A stretch of DNA of 64,000 bases, taken from NCBI RefSeq assembly GCF_000377505.1, contig NZ_KB898192.1:124001-188000 (forward strand). The letters are read 5' to 3'. Below, one piece after another: positions 26,558 through 35,366 of this stretch. This stretch comes from Paenibacillus massiliensis 2301065 = DSM 16942 (lineage in GTDB: Bacteria > Bacillota > Bacilli > Paenibacillales > Paenibacillaceae). The notes below the pieces were generated by a model, which made no database searches, was not told the origin of the DNA, and saw nothing but the letters and a program-made list of their open reading frames with translations. Both the position numbers and the translations under genes were made by a program. Each line of letters begins with the position of its first letter. Position 1 is the first letter of the stretch.

Positions 26558-27161
26558 GATGATTCCCTCCCTTGGAACCAAGCTTGTTCTCCTGACCCTT
26601 CATCAGCTTCACGATGTTGGTACGATGTCTCCAGACGGCGAACAAACAGATGATCACGCCAGACCAGAACAGGGGCCATGAGTAGCCAAGCACCAGCATC
26701 ATCCAAGGAGTCAGAATAACAAAAATCAGAGAGCCTAGCGATACAAAACGGGTAATTACAATCGAGAGAATCGCAATGACACCAGCAAGCAGAGCAGGAA
26801 TGAGCGCAATCGAAGCCAGCACCCCAATCGCAGTGGCAATTCCTTTGCCTCCCCGAAAGTTGAAGTAGATCGGCCAATTATGCCCAATAATCGCTGCTAT
26901 TCCTGTGAGAGCAGGAAGCCATTCGGAGTCTCCACCCAGCCAATGACCAATCCAGACAGCAAGCACGCCTTTAAGTACGTCCAGCACCAATACCATGATG
27001 GCAGGTCCCTTACCCAACACTCTAAGTGTATTCGTCGCACCAGCATTACCGCTGCCATGCTGTCTGATATCGACTCCCTTCAGCAATCTGCCGAATAGAA
27101 CACTAAAGCTGATGGAGCCGAGCAAATAACTGATTACTATTGCAACCGTCTGTAGTAGCAA
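26550..27161 (-). CDS. plsY: glycerol-3-phosphate acyltransferase PlsY
   Basis: Membrane enzyme that transfers acyl groups from acyl-phosphate to glycerol 3-phosphate. It is 203 residues with five hydrophobic segments. The three family loops are visible: SISFSVLFGRL with HGSGNAGATN, HNWPIYFNFRGGKGIAT, and a C-terminal WRHRTNIVKL. The start is TTG with GGGGAG upstream. It lies 11 nt after der and overlaps gpsA. Confidence 0.96.
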   Translation of the reverse strand: MLLQTVAIVISYLLGSISFSVLFGRLLKGVDIRQHGSGNAGATNTLRVLGKGPAIMVLVLDVLKGVLAVWIGHWLGGDSEWLPALTGIAAIIGHNWPIYFNFRGGKGIATAIGVLASIALIPALLAGVIAILSIVITRFVSLGSLIFVILTPWMMLVLGYSWPLFWSGVIICLFAVWRHRTNIVKLMKGQENKLGSKGGNHRV

Positions 27162-27172
27162 GTTGTTCTCCC

Positions 27173-28495
27173 CTAACTTTCGTCAGACTTGCGCCGGGTA
27201 AAGATCCGTATTGGAGTCCCTTCAAAATTGAAGGCGGCGCGAATTTTATTTTCCAGGTAGCGTTCATACGAGAAATGCATCAGCTCTGGATCATTCACGA
27301 AGACAACCATCGTCGGCGGCTTCACAGCCACTTGCGTCACATAGTTCACGCGTAAGCGACGGCCCTTGTCCGTAGGTGGTGGTGTAATAGCAACCGCATC
27401 GGATACCACATCGTTCAGCAGATGCGTCTGTATACGCATTGCGTGCTGCTGAGCCACATTCTGCACTACAGGAAGCAGCTTGTGCAGACGTTGCTTGGTC
27501 TTCGCTGACAGGAACACCACTGGTGCATACGTCATGAACAGGAAGTGATCGCGGATTTTGGTCTCAAACTCCTTCATGGTTTTGTCATCCTTCTCCACGA
27601 CATCCCACTTATTCACGACAAACAGTGAAGCCTTACCTGCTTCATAAGCGTAGCCGGCAATATGCTTGTCCTGTTCGATAATACCTTCTTCACCATTAAT
27701 GACAACGAGTACGACATCTGCACGTTCAATAGCACGCATGGCACGCATAACGCTGTATTTCTCGGTTGTCTCATACACTTTACCACGCTTACGCATCCCT
27801 GCAGTATCAATAAGTACGTACCGCTGACCATCTTTCTCAAACGGAGTGTCAATAGCATCTCGAGTCGTACCAGCAACATCGCTGACGATGACTCGCTCTT
27901 CACCGAGAATGGCATTGACCAGAGATGATTTGCCGACATTCGGACGGCCAATCAAGGCCACACGTATAACATCATCATCGTACCCATCATCCTCCAGCTC
28001 AGGCAGCTTCTCTGTAATCGCATCCAGAAGATCACCGATTCCTGTACCGTGGCTACCGGATACGCCGATCGGATCACCGAAGCCGAAGCCATAGAATTCA
28101 TAAATCAAATCACTTCGCCCAATGTTATCCACCTTGTTCACAGCGACGATTACTGGCTTGCCTGATTTGTACAGCATTTGAGCGACCTCTTCGTCAGACT
28201 GTGTAACACCGCTTTTGGCATCACACATGAACACAATGACATCCGCTTCCTCGATTGCGAGTTCAGCCTGCATCCGTATGGACTTCATGATCTCATCTGT
28301 ACCATCAATTTCAATGCCGCCAGTGTCAATAATGCTGAACGGCTTGCCATTCCATTCCCCAATTCCATAGATCCGGTCACGGGTAATACCTGGCTTATCT
28401 TCTACAATAGCCAGACGATCTCCAATAACTCTGTTAAAAATAGTCGATTTCCCTACATTGGGTCGACCAACGATCGCCACAACGGGTCTTGCCAT
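27173..28495 (-). CDS. der: ribosome-associated GTPase Der (EngA)
   Basis: Essential double GTPase for 50S ribosome assembly. It is 440 residues. The first G domain has GRPNVGKST at residue 9 and DTGG; the second has GRPNVGKSS near 185 and DTAG. NKVD and NKWD are the G4 motifs. A KH-like domain ends the protein with basic residues. GGAGGAG precedes the ATG. Confidence 0.98.
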   Translation of the reverse strand: MARPVVAIVGRPNVGKSTIFNRVIGDRLAIVEDKPGITRDRIYGIGEWNGKPFSIIDTGGIEIDGTDEIMKSIRMQAELAIEEADVIVFMCDAKSGVTQSDEEVAQMLYKSGKPVIVAVNKVDNIGRSDLIYEFYGFGFGDPIGVSGSHGTGIGDLLDAITEKLPELEDDGYDDDVIRVALIGRPNVGKSSLVNAILGEERVIVSDVAGTTRDAIDTPFEKDGQRYVLIDTAGMRKRGKVYETTEKYSVMRAMRAIERADVVLVVINGEEGIIEQDKHIAGYAYEAGKASLFVVNKWDVVEKDDKTMKEFETKIRDHFLFMTYAPVVFLSAKTKQRLHKLLPVVQNVAQQHAMRIQTHLLNDVVSDAVAITPPPTDKGRRLRVNYVTQVAVKPPTMVVFVNDPELMHFSYERYLENKIRAAFNFEGTPIRIFTRRKSDES

Positions 28496-28524
28496 AATTC
28501 AACTCCTCCTGTCAGTATCGGAAG

Positions 28525-28559
28525 TAACAACAATCGGCGAACCCTCTGGGTCCGCCGAT
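28525..28559 (-). terminator. terminator-like hairpin between S1 protein and der
   Basis: ATCGGCGGACCC and GGGTTCGCCGAT form a 12-bp stem with one mismatch, followed by TGTTGTTAC rather than a clean T-run on the minus strand. It may be only a partial terminator. Confidence 0.55.
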
Positions 28560-28597
28560 GGTGTACCTAATGCCTATTCTAACCTCATGGGTATTGC

Positions 28598-29794
28598 TTA
28601 TTTGAATTTGCTGAGCTTGTCGCCAAAGCGCTCGCCAAGGGTCACGCTCATGCTTTCGTTATGGGAGACACCTGCACTGTTGTTTTCTCTTGGTGCACGA
28701 GTCTTCTCAGCCTTAGGTGCAGGAGCAGGAGCTTCTTCAGTCTCCTTGATGCTCAAGCTAACACGCTTCTCAGCCGTGTTCAGGTCAAGGACCTTCACTT
28801 GAACCTCTTGTCCTTCTTTCAGTACTTCATGAGGAGTACCAATGTGCTTGTGAGAGATCTGGGAGATATGCACCAGTCCTTCAACACCAGGAGCAATTTC
28901 AACGAAGGCACCGAAGTTCACCAGACGTTTTACAACGCCAGTCACTACATCACCAATGTTGAATTTCTCAGCAGCCGTTTCCCAAGGACCTGGTTGAACT
29001 GCTTTCATGCTCAGGCTGATTTTGCCCTTCTCAGGATCAACCTTCAGAACCTTAACCTTCACTTGGTCACCTTCGGACACTGCATCGGAAGGCTTGTCAA
29101 CATGAGTCCAAGCGATCTCGGATACATGCACCAGACCATCAACTCCGCCTACATCAACGAAGGCACCGAATTGAGTCAGGCGTTGAACCGTACCCACGAT
29201 TTCTTGACCTTCTTGCAGCTCGGACATGATTTTGTGCTTGTTAGCTTCGTACTCAGCTTCAAGTACATCTTTTTGGGACAGGATCACTTTGTTATTCTCA
29301 CGATCCAGTTCCTTCACTTTAACACGCAGAGTGCGACCTTTGTAATCGCTGAAATCTTCTACGAAATGACGTTCTACCATAGAAGCAGGAATAAATCCAC
29401 GTACACCTACGTCTGCTACTACGCCACCTTTAACAACGTCAGTAACAACGACTTCGAACACTTCATTGTTATCGGAATAGCTTTGCAGCTTTTCCCAAGC
29501 GTTCTCGCTATCGATCGCACGTTTGGACAATACAAGCTTTTCCTTGTTGTCGTCGATGCTTACGACCTTAGCTTCGATCTCTTGGCCTACTTGTGGAGCT
29601 TCCTCACCTGGCTGTGCGGAAGACAACTCGCGGAGCGCAATAACACCGTCGTATTTATATCCAATGCTTACTACCGCTTGGTTATCTTCTAATTTTACGA
29701 TTGTTCCTGTTACCGTATCACCTTTTTTCAATGATACCATTTGGTCCAGTTCATCTTGATTTGACACTTCTTGATTTTTAGTTTCTTCCGACAT
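28598..29794 (-). CDS. ypfD: S1-domain RNA-binding protein (ribosomal protein S1 homologue)
   Basis: 398 residues with four S1 domains: one from about residue 20 (GDTVTGTIVKLEDN), a second near 105, a third near 190 (GQEIVGTVQRL) and a fourth near 275 (GDVVTGVVKRL). FGAFV and GLVHVSEI motifs recur in the last two. It is shorter than the six-domain E. coli S1, as usual for Bacillota. The tail is Ala/Pro/Lys-rich. A long open antisense frame across it is a by-product of codon use. Confidence 0.94.
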   Translation of the reverse strand: MSEETKNQEVSNQDELDQMVSLKKGDTVTGTIVKLEDNQAVVSIGYKYDGVIALRELSSAQPGEEAPQVGQEIEAKVVSIDDNKEKLVLSKRAIDSENAWEKLQSYSDNNEVFEVVVTDVVKGGVVADVGVRGFIPASMVERHFVEDFSDYKGRTLRVKVKELDRENNKVILSQKDVLEAEYEANKHKIMSELQEGQEIVGTVQRLTQFGAFVDVGGVDGLVHVSEIAWTHVDKPSDAVSEGDQVKVKVLKVDPEKGKISLSMKAVQPGPWETAAEKFNIGDVVTGVVKRLVNFGAFVEIAPGVEGLVHISQISHKHIGTPHEVLKEGQEVQVKVLDLNTAEKRVSLSIKETEEAPAPAPKAEKTRAPRENNSAGVSHNESMSVTLGERFGDKLSKFK

Positions 29795-29905
29795 GTCAAT
29801 ACCCTCCTCAATTCAAAAAAGCCATTTATTTAAACCTGCTCGTAGCAGAGTTCAAAACATTCATATATCAGTATTCTTCCAGCGAAAACAGAAAACATGC
29901 ACCCG

Positions 29906-30493
29906 CTACTCGCGGGTTGGTTGTCCTGTCTCCTTCATAGTGCGAATGCGTGACATAATTGCTTCCGTAGCCAGCTCCAGTGGATCACCCTCTGTCGAGC
30001 TCTTAAAGCTCTCAAGGTCCACGGGCTGCCCATAAATGACTTTCAATTTACGGAACAATTTGTACTCACCTACTATGGCGACAGGTACAGCTGCGGCCCC
30101 ACTACGAAGTGCGAAGCTTGCGGCTCCTTTTTTGACAATCCCAGAAGAGTTACGAGAACCCTCCGGAAAAATGCCCACCACATTGCCATCACGCAAAATC
30201 TGAATGGCCAGCTTAATGGATTCCTTACTGACGCCACCACGCTTCACCGGAAAAGCTCCCAGCTTATCAATCAGTGGGCCTAGTACTGGAACCTCGAAGA
30301 GCTCAGCCTTCGCCATAAAATGGACTTTGCGCTTCAATAGTATACCTACCGTCGGCGGGTCCAGATTACTGATGTGGTTGGAGCATAACAGTACGCCCCC
30401 CTGTGCAGGCACATTCTCGGCTCCTACAGCCTCAATTCTGAACAGTAAACGGTACAGCAGTCGTAAAATACCGCTGCATATGGTATAAATCAT
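29906..30493 (-). CDS. plsC: 1-acyl-sn-glycerol-3-phosphate acyltransferase
   Basis: Adds the second acyl chain to make phosphatidic acid. It is 195 residues with the catalytic H-X4-D motif as NHISNLDPP near residue 40 and the substrate-binding FPEGSR near 118. It has an N-terminal hydrophobic stretch. It starts 3 nt after cmk and is likely co-transcribed with it, as in B. subtilis-like neighbourhoods. Product flow from plsY to plsC is served by genes 3 kb apart. Confidence 0.95.
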   Translation of the reverse strand: MIYTICSGILRLLYRLLFRIEAVGAENVPAQGGVLLCSNHISNLDPPTVGILLKRKVHFMAKAELFEVPVLGPLIDKLGAFPVKRGGVSKESIKLAIQILRDGNVVGIFPEGSRNSSGIVKKGAASFALRSGAAAVPVAIVGEYKLFRKLKVIYGQPVDLESFKSSTEGDPLELATEAIMSRIRTMKETGQPTRE

Positions 30494-30496
30494 GAA

Positions 30497-31195
30497 TTAA
30501 TCTCCCCATCCTATCGCGGTTTTGCAGTAAGATACAATCGTATTGACTACCGTATCGAAGTCCATATCGGTCGTATCGAGTTCGATAGCATCCTCACTGC
30601 GACGCAGCGGCGAAACCTCGCGTTCCTCGTCGAGCTTGTCACGTGCAGCAATGTCACGTTCCAGCTGCTCCAGTGTGATGTCTGTCTCCCGCATTTCCTT
30701 GAATCGGCGGAGAGCTCGTTCCTTGACACTAGCTGTCATAAATACCTTCAGTTCGGCATCAGGTAGCACTGTTGTACCAATATCCCTGCCATCCATGACA
30801 ACTCCCTTGCGCTCTGCCATCTTCCGCTGACTTGCTGTCAGCTGCTGGCGCAGACCAGCTATTCGGGCGTATTGGGATACGACACCAGTAACTTCTCTGG
30901 AGCGTATAGCCTCTGTAACGTCTGTTCCATTGCACAGCACCTTTTGACCGGAAGGATCAGGTATTAATTCAATAACCAATTGCTGTGCACGTTGAAGCAC
31001 AGTGGATTCATCTTCAGCCGAAATATTCTGCTTCAGCATGTACCAGGTTGCAGCCCTGTACATCGCGCCGGTATCCACATATACATAGGAGAGAATTTCA
31101 GCCACTTTCTTGGCTACGGAACTCTTCCCAGCCCCTGCTGGTCCGTCTATTGCAATGTTTATTTTCCCGTTTAGTTCTGTCATTTGGCTTACCAA
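30497..31195 (-). CDS. cmk: cytidylate kinase
   Basis: Phosphorylates CMP and dCMP. The P-loop GPAGAGKSS lies near residue 17, YVDTGAMYRA follows, and GRDIGTTV and RDxxD-like DITLEQLERDIAARD are family features. A TTG at 31195 has AGGAGGAG 7 nt upstream; an ATG at 31183 is in frame but 18 nt from that site. I therefore use the TTG, giving 232 residues. Confidence 0.95.
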   Translation of the reverse strand: MVSQMTELNGKINIAIDGPAGAGKSSVAKKVAEILSYVYVDTGAMYRAATWYMLKQNISAEDESTVLQRAQQLVIELIPDPSGQKVLCNGTDVTEAIRSREVTGVVSQYARIAGLRQQLTASQRKMAERKGVVMDGRDIGTTVLPDAELKVFMTASVKERALRRFKEMRETDITLEQLERDIAARDKLDEEREVSPLRRSEDAIELDTTDMDFDTVVNTIVSYCKTAIGWGD

Positions 31196-31227
31196 CGGGG
31201 CACTCCTCCTCAAAGCTGATCCTCAAG

Positions 31228-31248
31228 AAAAAAGCAGGCATTGCCTGC
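31228..31248 (-). terminator. terminator upstream of cmk
   Basis: GCAGGCA and TGCCTGC arms, 1-nt centre, followed by TTTTTT on the minus strand. It ends the transcript of the small membrane protein gene at 31307. Confidence 0.9.
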
Positions 31249-31306
31249 GACGTGAAAATTATACCACAGATCGCTTGCGCATGCAAAAACACAAGTGTTA
31301 TAAAAT

Positions 31307-31528
31307 TCATAGATTTTCAGCATTCTCCATCATACGCTCCAGATATTGCTGATCTACAGGAATGCCTTCAAGCTCGCGCAGTGGGGCAAGAAGCCCGTAG
31401 GTAAAGGGAATATGCAGCAGCACCTGCCAGACCAGACCAACACTGAGCAGGCAGCAAATGACGAGGAAAATGAAGGGGATATTCGTGTGCTCCTTGGACG
31501 AGCCTCGCTTATGATCGTCTGATGTCAT
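31307..31528 (-). CDS. small membrane protein (YpfB-position)
   Basis: 73 residues with one transmembrane helix at about 17 to 36 (IPFIFLVICCLLSVGLVW) and a charged N terminus. The C-terminal part is amphipathic. It lies between the PilZ gene and cmk, the position of the uncharacterised ypfB in B. subtilis; whether it is homologous I cannot tell. AGGGAC upstream is a modest ribosome site. Function unknown. Confidence 0.75.
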   Translation of the reverse strand: MTSDDHKRGSSKEHTNIPFIFLVICCLLSVGLVWQVLLHIPFTYGLLAPLRELEGIPVDQQYLERMMENAENL

Positions 31529-31637
31529 GTAGGTCCCTCCACATGGTCTTTTGATGTCTGCGAGTTAGTGTACCAGAGCTCTATGTATTTTATTCCCATT
31601 CATTTTCAAATATAGGCCATTTACGATTGAACATCGT

Positions 31638-32288
31638 CTATTTGTCTCGGAACACTAGCTGGTGCTCGAAGCAGTACTTGATTATCTTCTGCCTTTCCAT
31701 ATCTGTAATTGCTTTATAGGCAAGCATAATCTGCTGTCTACCATTCTCTAATGCGACCGTCCTGACAATCTCTGCCTTGAAGTCCGCGTGCTCACGTGTG
31801 CCATTCTGATAAGGAAGCAGCAACCAGCAGGTAAGCTGCTGTCCGGCGCCCAGATCCTTTCGTCCCGTATCGAACGATACGCCCCCGCCTCCAACATCCA
31901 TCGTCTGAGCAACGAAGCGATCACCGAACTCATTCTGAACCGCCAGCTCAAGCTTGGACTGTACTCGCAAATAGCTGCGACGCTGTACTGAGGATATTTC
32001 ATCAGGAAGAGGCTTGTGCAGTCTTACCAGCCGCAGATTATCCTGTTCGAATCCGAGCACATGGGTAATAAAATAGTGTGTTTTGCCATCCTCCTGAATG
32101 TATTTCACGGATAGCTCATCACCAAAATGAAGCTTGCGAAGTCTACCGTTGTGAACATTCATAGGTACATCGATGAGGATGCCTTGATCCGTAATGTCGT
32201 GAATTCTTGCTTTGTATTCCTCGTCGCGTTCACGCTCGTCAGCAGAGGCTATTTGAATGTATAATGTCTCGTTGTGTTTCGGATACAC
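31638..32288 (-). CDS. ypfA: PilZ-domain c-di-GMP receptor (YpfA/flagellar brake type)
   Basis: About 216 residues. An N-terminal YcgR-like beta domain is followed by a PilZ domain that starts at QRRSYLRV (the RxxxR c-di-GMP motif) and has DVGGGGVSF where D/NxSxxG is usual. In that second motif the serine position is glycine, a mild departure. The likely start is GTG at 32288; the frame extends to 32348. In B. subtilis the homologue slows flagella when c-di-GMP is high. Confidence 0.87.
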   Translation of the reverse strand: MYPKHNETLYIQIASADERERDEEYKARIHDITDQGILIDVPMNVHNGRLRKLHFGDELSVKYIQEDGKTHYFITHVLGFEQDNLRLVRLHKPLPDEISSVQRRSYLRVQSKLELAVQNEFGDRFVAQTMDVGGGGVSFDTGRKDLGAGQQLTCWLLLPYQNGTREHADFKAEIVRTVALENGRQQIMLAYKAITDMERQKIIKYCFEHQLVFRDK

Positions 32289-32479
32289 GATCTCACCGTC
32301 CTGAAAATGATGGCAGCATGTGCCGCTATACCCGATTATAGCACGCACGCCCCCGCTAGGAATTATAAAATAACTATAATTTTAAAGAAGCGTGACATAG
32401 CCATGAGCTATTAAATGAATATGATTAAGCCCCTTTTATCAATGGGACACAATCCATCGAAGTTATCGGAACAGTCTTC

Positions 32480-32686
32480 TCACAACTGGATGGCTCCTCT
32501 GGAACTCGGATCGAATCCGTCTGGCCATATTGAAGCAGCGTTGTACAGAGCACCTTCGAATTCAGCCTCTTCGAGTACTGCTTCGCTCAGGTTGACTCCT
32601 TGCAGGTTGGCATTCCTGAACACCGCCCTACTGACATCCATATGACCTAGATTCGCGTTGGAAAGATTGGCATTTTGAAAATTAGC
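32480..32686 (-). pseudogene. 3' fragment of a pentapeptide-repeat protein
   Basis: On the minus strand a 68-codon open stretch has A(N/D)LxxA(N/D)L-type repeats: ANFQNANLSNANL, then FRNANLQGVNL, and ends in WPDGFDPSSRGA before a TGA. That C-terminal WPxGFDP motif is common at the end of pentapeptide-repeat proteins. There is no start codon or 5' region; the frame is cut exactly where a copy of the 115-bp repeat begins at 32687. It is too short to fold into a full beta-helix and is probably not expressed. Confidence 0.85.
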
Positions 32687-32779
32687 GTACTTTCACAGAA
32701 GACAGACCGCGTTTAGTTGAAGTTTTCTTGCGATAATCCAATTGTTCAGTTCCGCTGAAATAATTCTATTATCAAAAAA
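32687..32779. repeat. diverged copy of the 115-bp structured repeat
   Basis: Matches the array at 17345 to 17645 over about 90 bp (CGTACT.TCACAG, AGACAGACC, TTCTTGCGATAAT, AATTGTTCAG, TTCTATTATC) with scattered substitutions. The GATAAT/ATTATC arms and the TTCAG/CTGAA hairpin are kept. It lies between the truncated pentapeptide gene and the ypeB terminator. Confidence 0.85.
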
Positions 32780-32815
32780 AAGGGCTGAACAGAGTATTTC
32801 TCCGTTCAGTCCCTT
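32774..32815 (-). terminator. terminator of ypeB
   Basis: GGGACTGAAC and GTTCAGCCC arms around an 13-nt loop, followed by seven T on the minus strand, 55 nt past the ypeB stop. Confidence 0.9.
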
Positions 32816-32869
32816 AAGCACATTCAATATTACATACCTTCGCAATGGCATGTACATCCTTCACCAAGC

Positions 32870-34234
32870 CTAAATACCATCTGTACGCTGATTAGGCTCA
32901 TCAGAATCTTTCACTACCTCAATACTTTCCTCAAGACCGGTATCTGCATTCAGGTAGATGCGATACACCGACCCATTAATTCGACCGCCAAATTCATGTG
33001 TCAGCACTTGCTTGGACATTTCATTTTTGATCAGAGACATCCGGTGGTAGGATTCCTTGAATTCCGGATTCAACTTTTTACGTGCTTGCTCTATCGTCAG
33101 CTTGGCCTTGGGAATGATACGCTTGTCGCTGTGCTCGTATACATAATCGGCAGCCTGGACGCCTATTACCTCTCCATTATCAAGCGCTGTGCGGACCGTT
33201 ACCTTCTCCGGATAAAGGAATACATTATCCTTGACTGGAACGAAGGTGATATTAGCAAGATTATCGTACTCATCGTATGCGACAGGGCTCATCTCGCCAT
33301 ATTCCTTATTTCTCAGGAATTGCTTACCGGCTTCAATCGCCTCCTCACGCCCTGCCTTCTTCTGTCCCACTTCACGGGTGTACGTGTAAGAGATCAGCAG
33401 CCCGCCATTGCGAGTGAAATCCATCGACTTCGCATTCCCTTTACCCAGATCAATCTTGGCCGTATAGGACGGCCACTCCGTATTTTTTCCGTTCTCTGTC
33501 ACCTTCACTGATTCAGGCTTGACATCCGCGAATCTGGCAGACTTCTCCTTGACCTGCTGCGCAGTGATCGGCAATGCATTTAGCTTCTTCACGGAACGCT
33601 TCTCATACATGCTGGAGATGGAAGGTCCCCAATCAAGCTCTGGGTACTCCTGCACCTTTTTGTCTACAGTCTTGAATCCATCAATAATCGTATTGTCGGC
33701 TGATTTGTTCTCTGTGGCCATGGCAGTTTCGACATCCATCCAGCGCAAGTGATTGGAGAGCACCTTCTCCCGTACCTGCTGCATATCCTTGGAGATTTCT
33801 TTCGAATTCTCATACAGTGACTTGAGATTCTTCATCTCTCGCTCATCCAATGGCTCCTTGCTCAGATCACGGATCGAGGTTTGATAGGCGAAATTGGACA
33901 TCCGCGACAACAGCTCCTCTGCGTGATTGAAGGGCAACAGTGTGAGCGGAAGCTGATTGACCTCATTTTGCGCCTCACTGGTCAGACGCCATACATTGAG
34001 AAGACTCTTGCGGTGCATGCCATGTGAAGCCGAGTTGACAGCAAGCGTATTCCCGAGCTCCGTATGAAGCTGGTCCATATGGTAAGACAGATCATGAAAG
34101 GCTCGCTGGTACTGATTCTCTGCCTTCAGCAAGATAGAGTTCTTTTCCTTGTTCTCCTGATAACCCCACACGGCTGTACCAATCAGTAATACAGTCATGA
34201 TGGGGAACATTACCGCACTCAGACGCTTATACAT
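32870..34234 (-). CDS. ypeB: spore germination protein YpeB
   Basis: Inner spore-membrane protein that stabilises and localises the cortex-lytic enzyme SleB. It is 454 residues from the ATG at 34234, which has AAAGGAG upstream. An N-terminal transmembrane helix (about 8 to 25) precedes a helical region and C-terminal PepSY-type repeats, seen as AGREEAIEAGKQFL and KLTIEQARKKLNP. In most Bacillus the adjacent gene is sleB; here it is absent, and a tiny zinc-ribbon gene and prsW lie upstream. Confidence 0.94.
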   Translation of the reverse strand: MYKRLSAVMFPIMTVLLIGTAVWGYQENKEKNSILLKAENQYQRAFHDLSYHMDQLHTELGNTLAVNSASHGMHRKSLLNVWRLTSEAQNEVNQLPLTLLPFNHAEELLSRMSNFAYQTSIRDLSKEPLDEREMKNLKSLYENSKEISKDMQQVREKVLSNHLRWMDVETAMATENKSADNTIIDGFKTVDKKVQEYPELDWGPSISSMYEKRSVKKLNALPITAQQVKEKSARFADVKPESVKVTENGKNTEWPSYTAKIDLGKGNAKSMDFTRNGGLLISYTYTREVGQKKAGREEAIEAGKQFLRNKEYGEMSPVAYDEYDNLANITFVPVKDNVFLYPEKVTVRTALDNGEVIGVQAADYVYEHSDKRIIPKAKLTIEQARKKLNPEFKESYHRMSLIKNEMSKQVLTHEFGGRINGSVYRIYLNADTGLEESIEVVKDSDEPNQRTDGI

Positions 34235-34304
34235 GATTCGCTCTCCTTTCATCAGGTACACTAACCATAGTGTGACAAGTTAAAAGGAAGGTTATGCATC
34301 TTGG

Positions 34305-34454
34305 TTATACAGATTCTTCTTCGATGATAAAATCATCCACGTTATCACACAGGCAACGCTTAAAGCCTGTCTCAATTCGGTCTGTCTCCTTGTGCCCTCT
34401 GAGCACGAATTTCTCGCCACAGCAGGGACAGTAGATTTTCACCTTTACACGCAC
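34305..34454 (-). CDS. 49-residue zinc-ribbon-like protein
   Basis: Minus-strand frame of 50 codons. Four cysteines are arranged as YCPCCGEK and KRCLCDN, about 24 residues apart, consistent with one zinc-binding ribbon (CxxC...CxC). The C terminus is acidic (DDFIIEEES). The GTG at 34454 has GGAGG 11 nt upstream, but that GGAGG lies in the 3' arm of the prsW terminator; a GTG at 34442 is an alternative. It lies 70 nt before ypeB. Function unknown. Confidence 0.7.
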   Translation of the reverse strand: MRVKVKIYCPCCGEKFVLRGHKETDRIETGFKRCLCDNVDDFIIEEESV

Positions 34455-34507
34455 AAAAAAAGACACCTCCATTAGCAGAATGATGACCCTCTTCTGCTAA
34501 GTGTGTC
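34455..34507 (-). terminator. terminator of prsW overlapping the next ribosome site
   Basis: GACAC with GTGTC and inner AGCAGAA with TTCTGCT form a long hairpin, followed by seven T on the minus strand. The 3' arm contains the GGAGG used by the 49-residue gene, so folding would hide it. Confidence 0.88.
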
Positions 34508-34515
34508 CATTTTTG

Positions 34516-35211
34516 TCACATATTAACCTCTTCATCCCGCTTCACAAAGCGGTGAGGTGATCTGCTGTTCGCTCGTTTGATTTTCCCCATGCCACGGTAC
34601 CACAGGAAAGCCATCAATGGAATGATGAACCAGATCCAGTTGTTCACAACGGTATCCAAAATAATATCATAGACCCCATGCCAGAACCAAGGCAACAGCA
34701 GGGCGATCGTGAGATATGAACGAGTCCTCTTGGTCTCGCAAAATTTAGCCAAGCCCATATAATAACCCATCATGACTCCGAACATCGCATGACCAGATAC
34801 AGGCAACAGCGATCGCAATAGCAGCGTTCCCACTGAAGGCTGCCCTGCCCATACATAGAGCAGATTCTCCGCTGTCGCGAACCCGAGTGAGATGGCCGCC
34901 GCATATACAATTCCATCATAGGGCTCATCGAATTCCGTATGATTGTAGATCAAGTGGACCAGTACGAACCATTTAACGACCTCCTCCACTCCAGCGGATA
35001 CTGCAAAGGAATCCCAAAATGGATGAGTGCCGAGCCAAATAGAAAGCCCACGCTGAATAATCATAATTGGTAGCACGATCAGAAATCCCAGCAGAAAAAC
35101 TTTAATCACCATATGAAGAGGCTCTGAGTCGTACTTGTCCTTTAAGTAAACATACGTAAGCAAGGCGATTCCTGGCGCTGTGGCTACGGCTAATAAAGAG
35201 AACACAAGCAC
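34516..35211 (-). CDS. prsW: membrane protease PrsW
   Basis: Intramembrane protease that in B. subtilis makes the first cut in anti-sigma factor RsiW. It is 231 residues with about eight hydrophobic segments. The catalytic motifs are visible: AGVEEVVKW (EExxK-like), SGHAMFG and FWHGVYD. The GTG at 35211 has GGGGGG 8 nt upstream; the TTG at 35229 does not. No sigW or rsiW is in this window. Confidence 0.93.
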   Translation of the reverse strand: MLVFSLLAVATAPGIALLTYVYLKDKYDSEPLHMVIKVFLLGFLIVLPIMIIQRGLSIWLGTHPFWDSFAVSAGVEEVVKWFVLVHLIYNHTEFDEPYDGIVYAAAISLGFATAENLLYVWAGQPSVGTLLLRSLLPVSGHAMFGVMMGYYMGLAKFCETKRTRSYLTIALLLPWFWHGVYDIILDTVVNNWIWFIIPLMAFLWYRGMGKIKRANSRSPHRFVKRDEEVNM

Positions 35212-35257
35212 CGAATCATCCCCCCGCAAATGAAATCTATATCTAATGTCATGTCGT

Positions 35258-35290
35258 AAAAATTGGCCGATTCTGAAATCAGAACCGGCC
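35258..35290 (-). terminator. terminator of mecA
   Basis: GGCCGGTTCTGA and TCAGAATCGGCC pair with one mismatch around a 2-nt loop, followed by AATTTTT on the minus strand. Confidence 0.88.
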
Positions 35291-35366
35291 TACTCAGGTC
35301 TACGGTAAAGCAGATGTGCAAGGCTTCGTTTCACCACCAACTCGTGTGAACTCATTAGCCTGGCAA

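Noticed and set aside
28661..29692. 343-codon open frame antisense to the S1 protein gene
   Set aside because: It is complementary to a clear four-domain S1 protein, has no recognisable motif and no ribosome site; long antisense frames arise from the GC pattern of strongly coding DNA.
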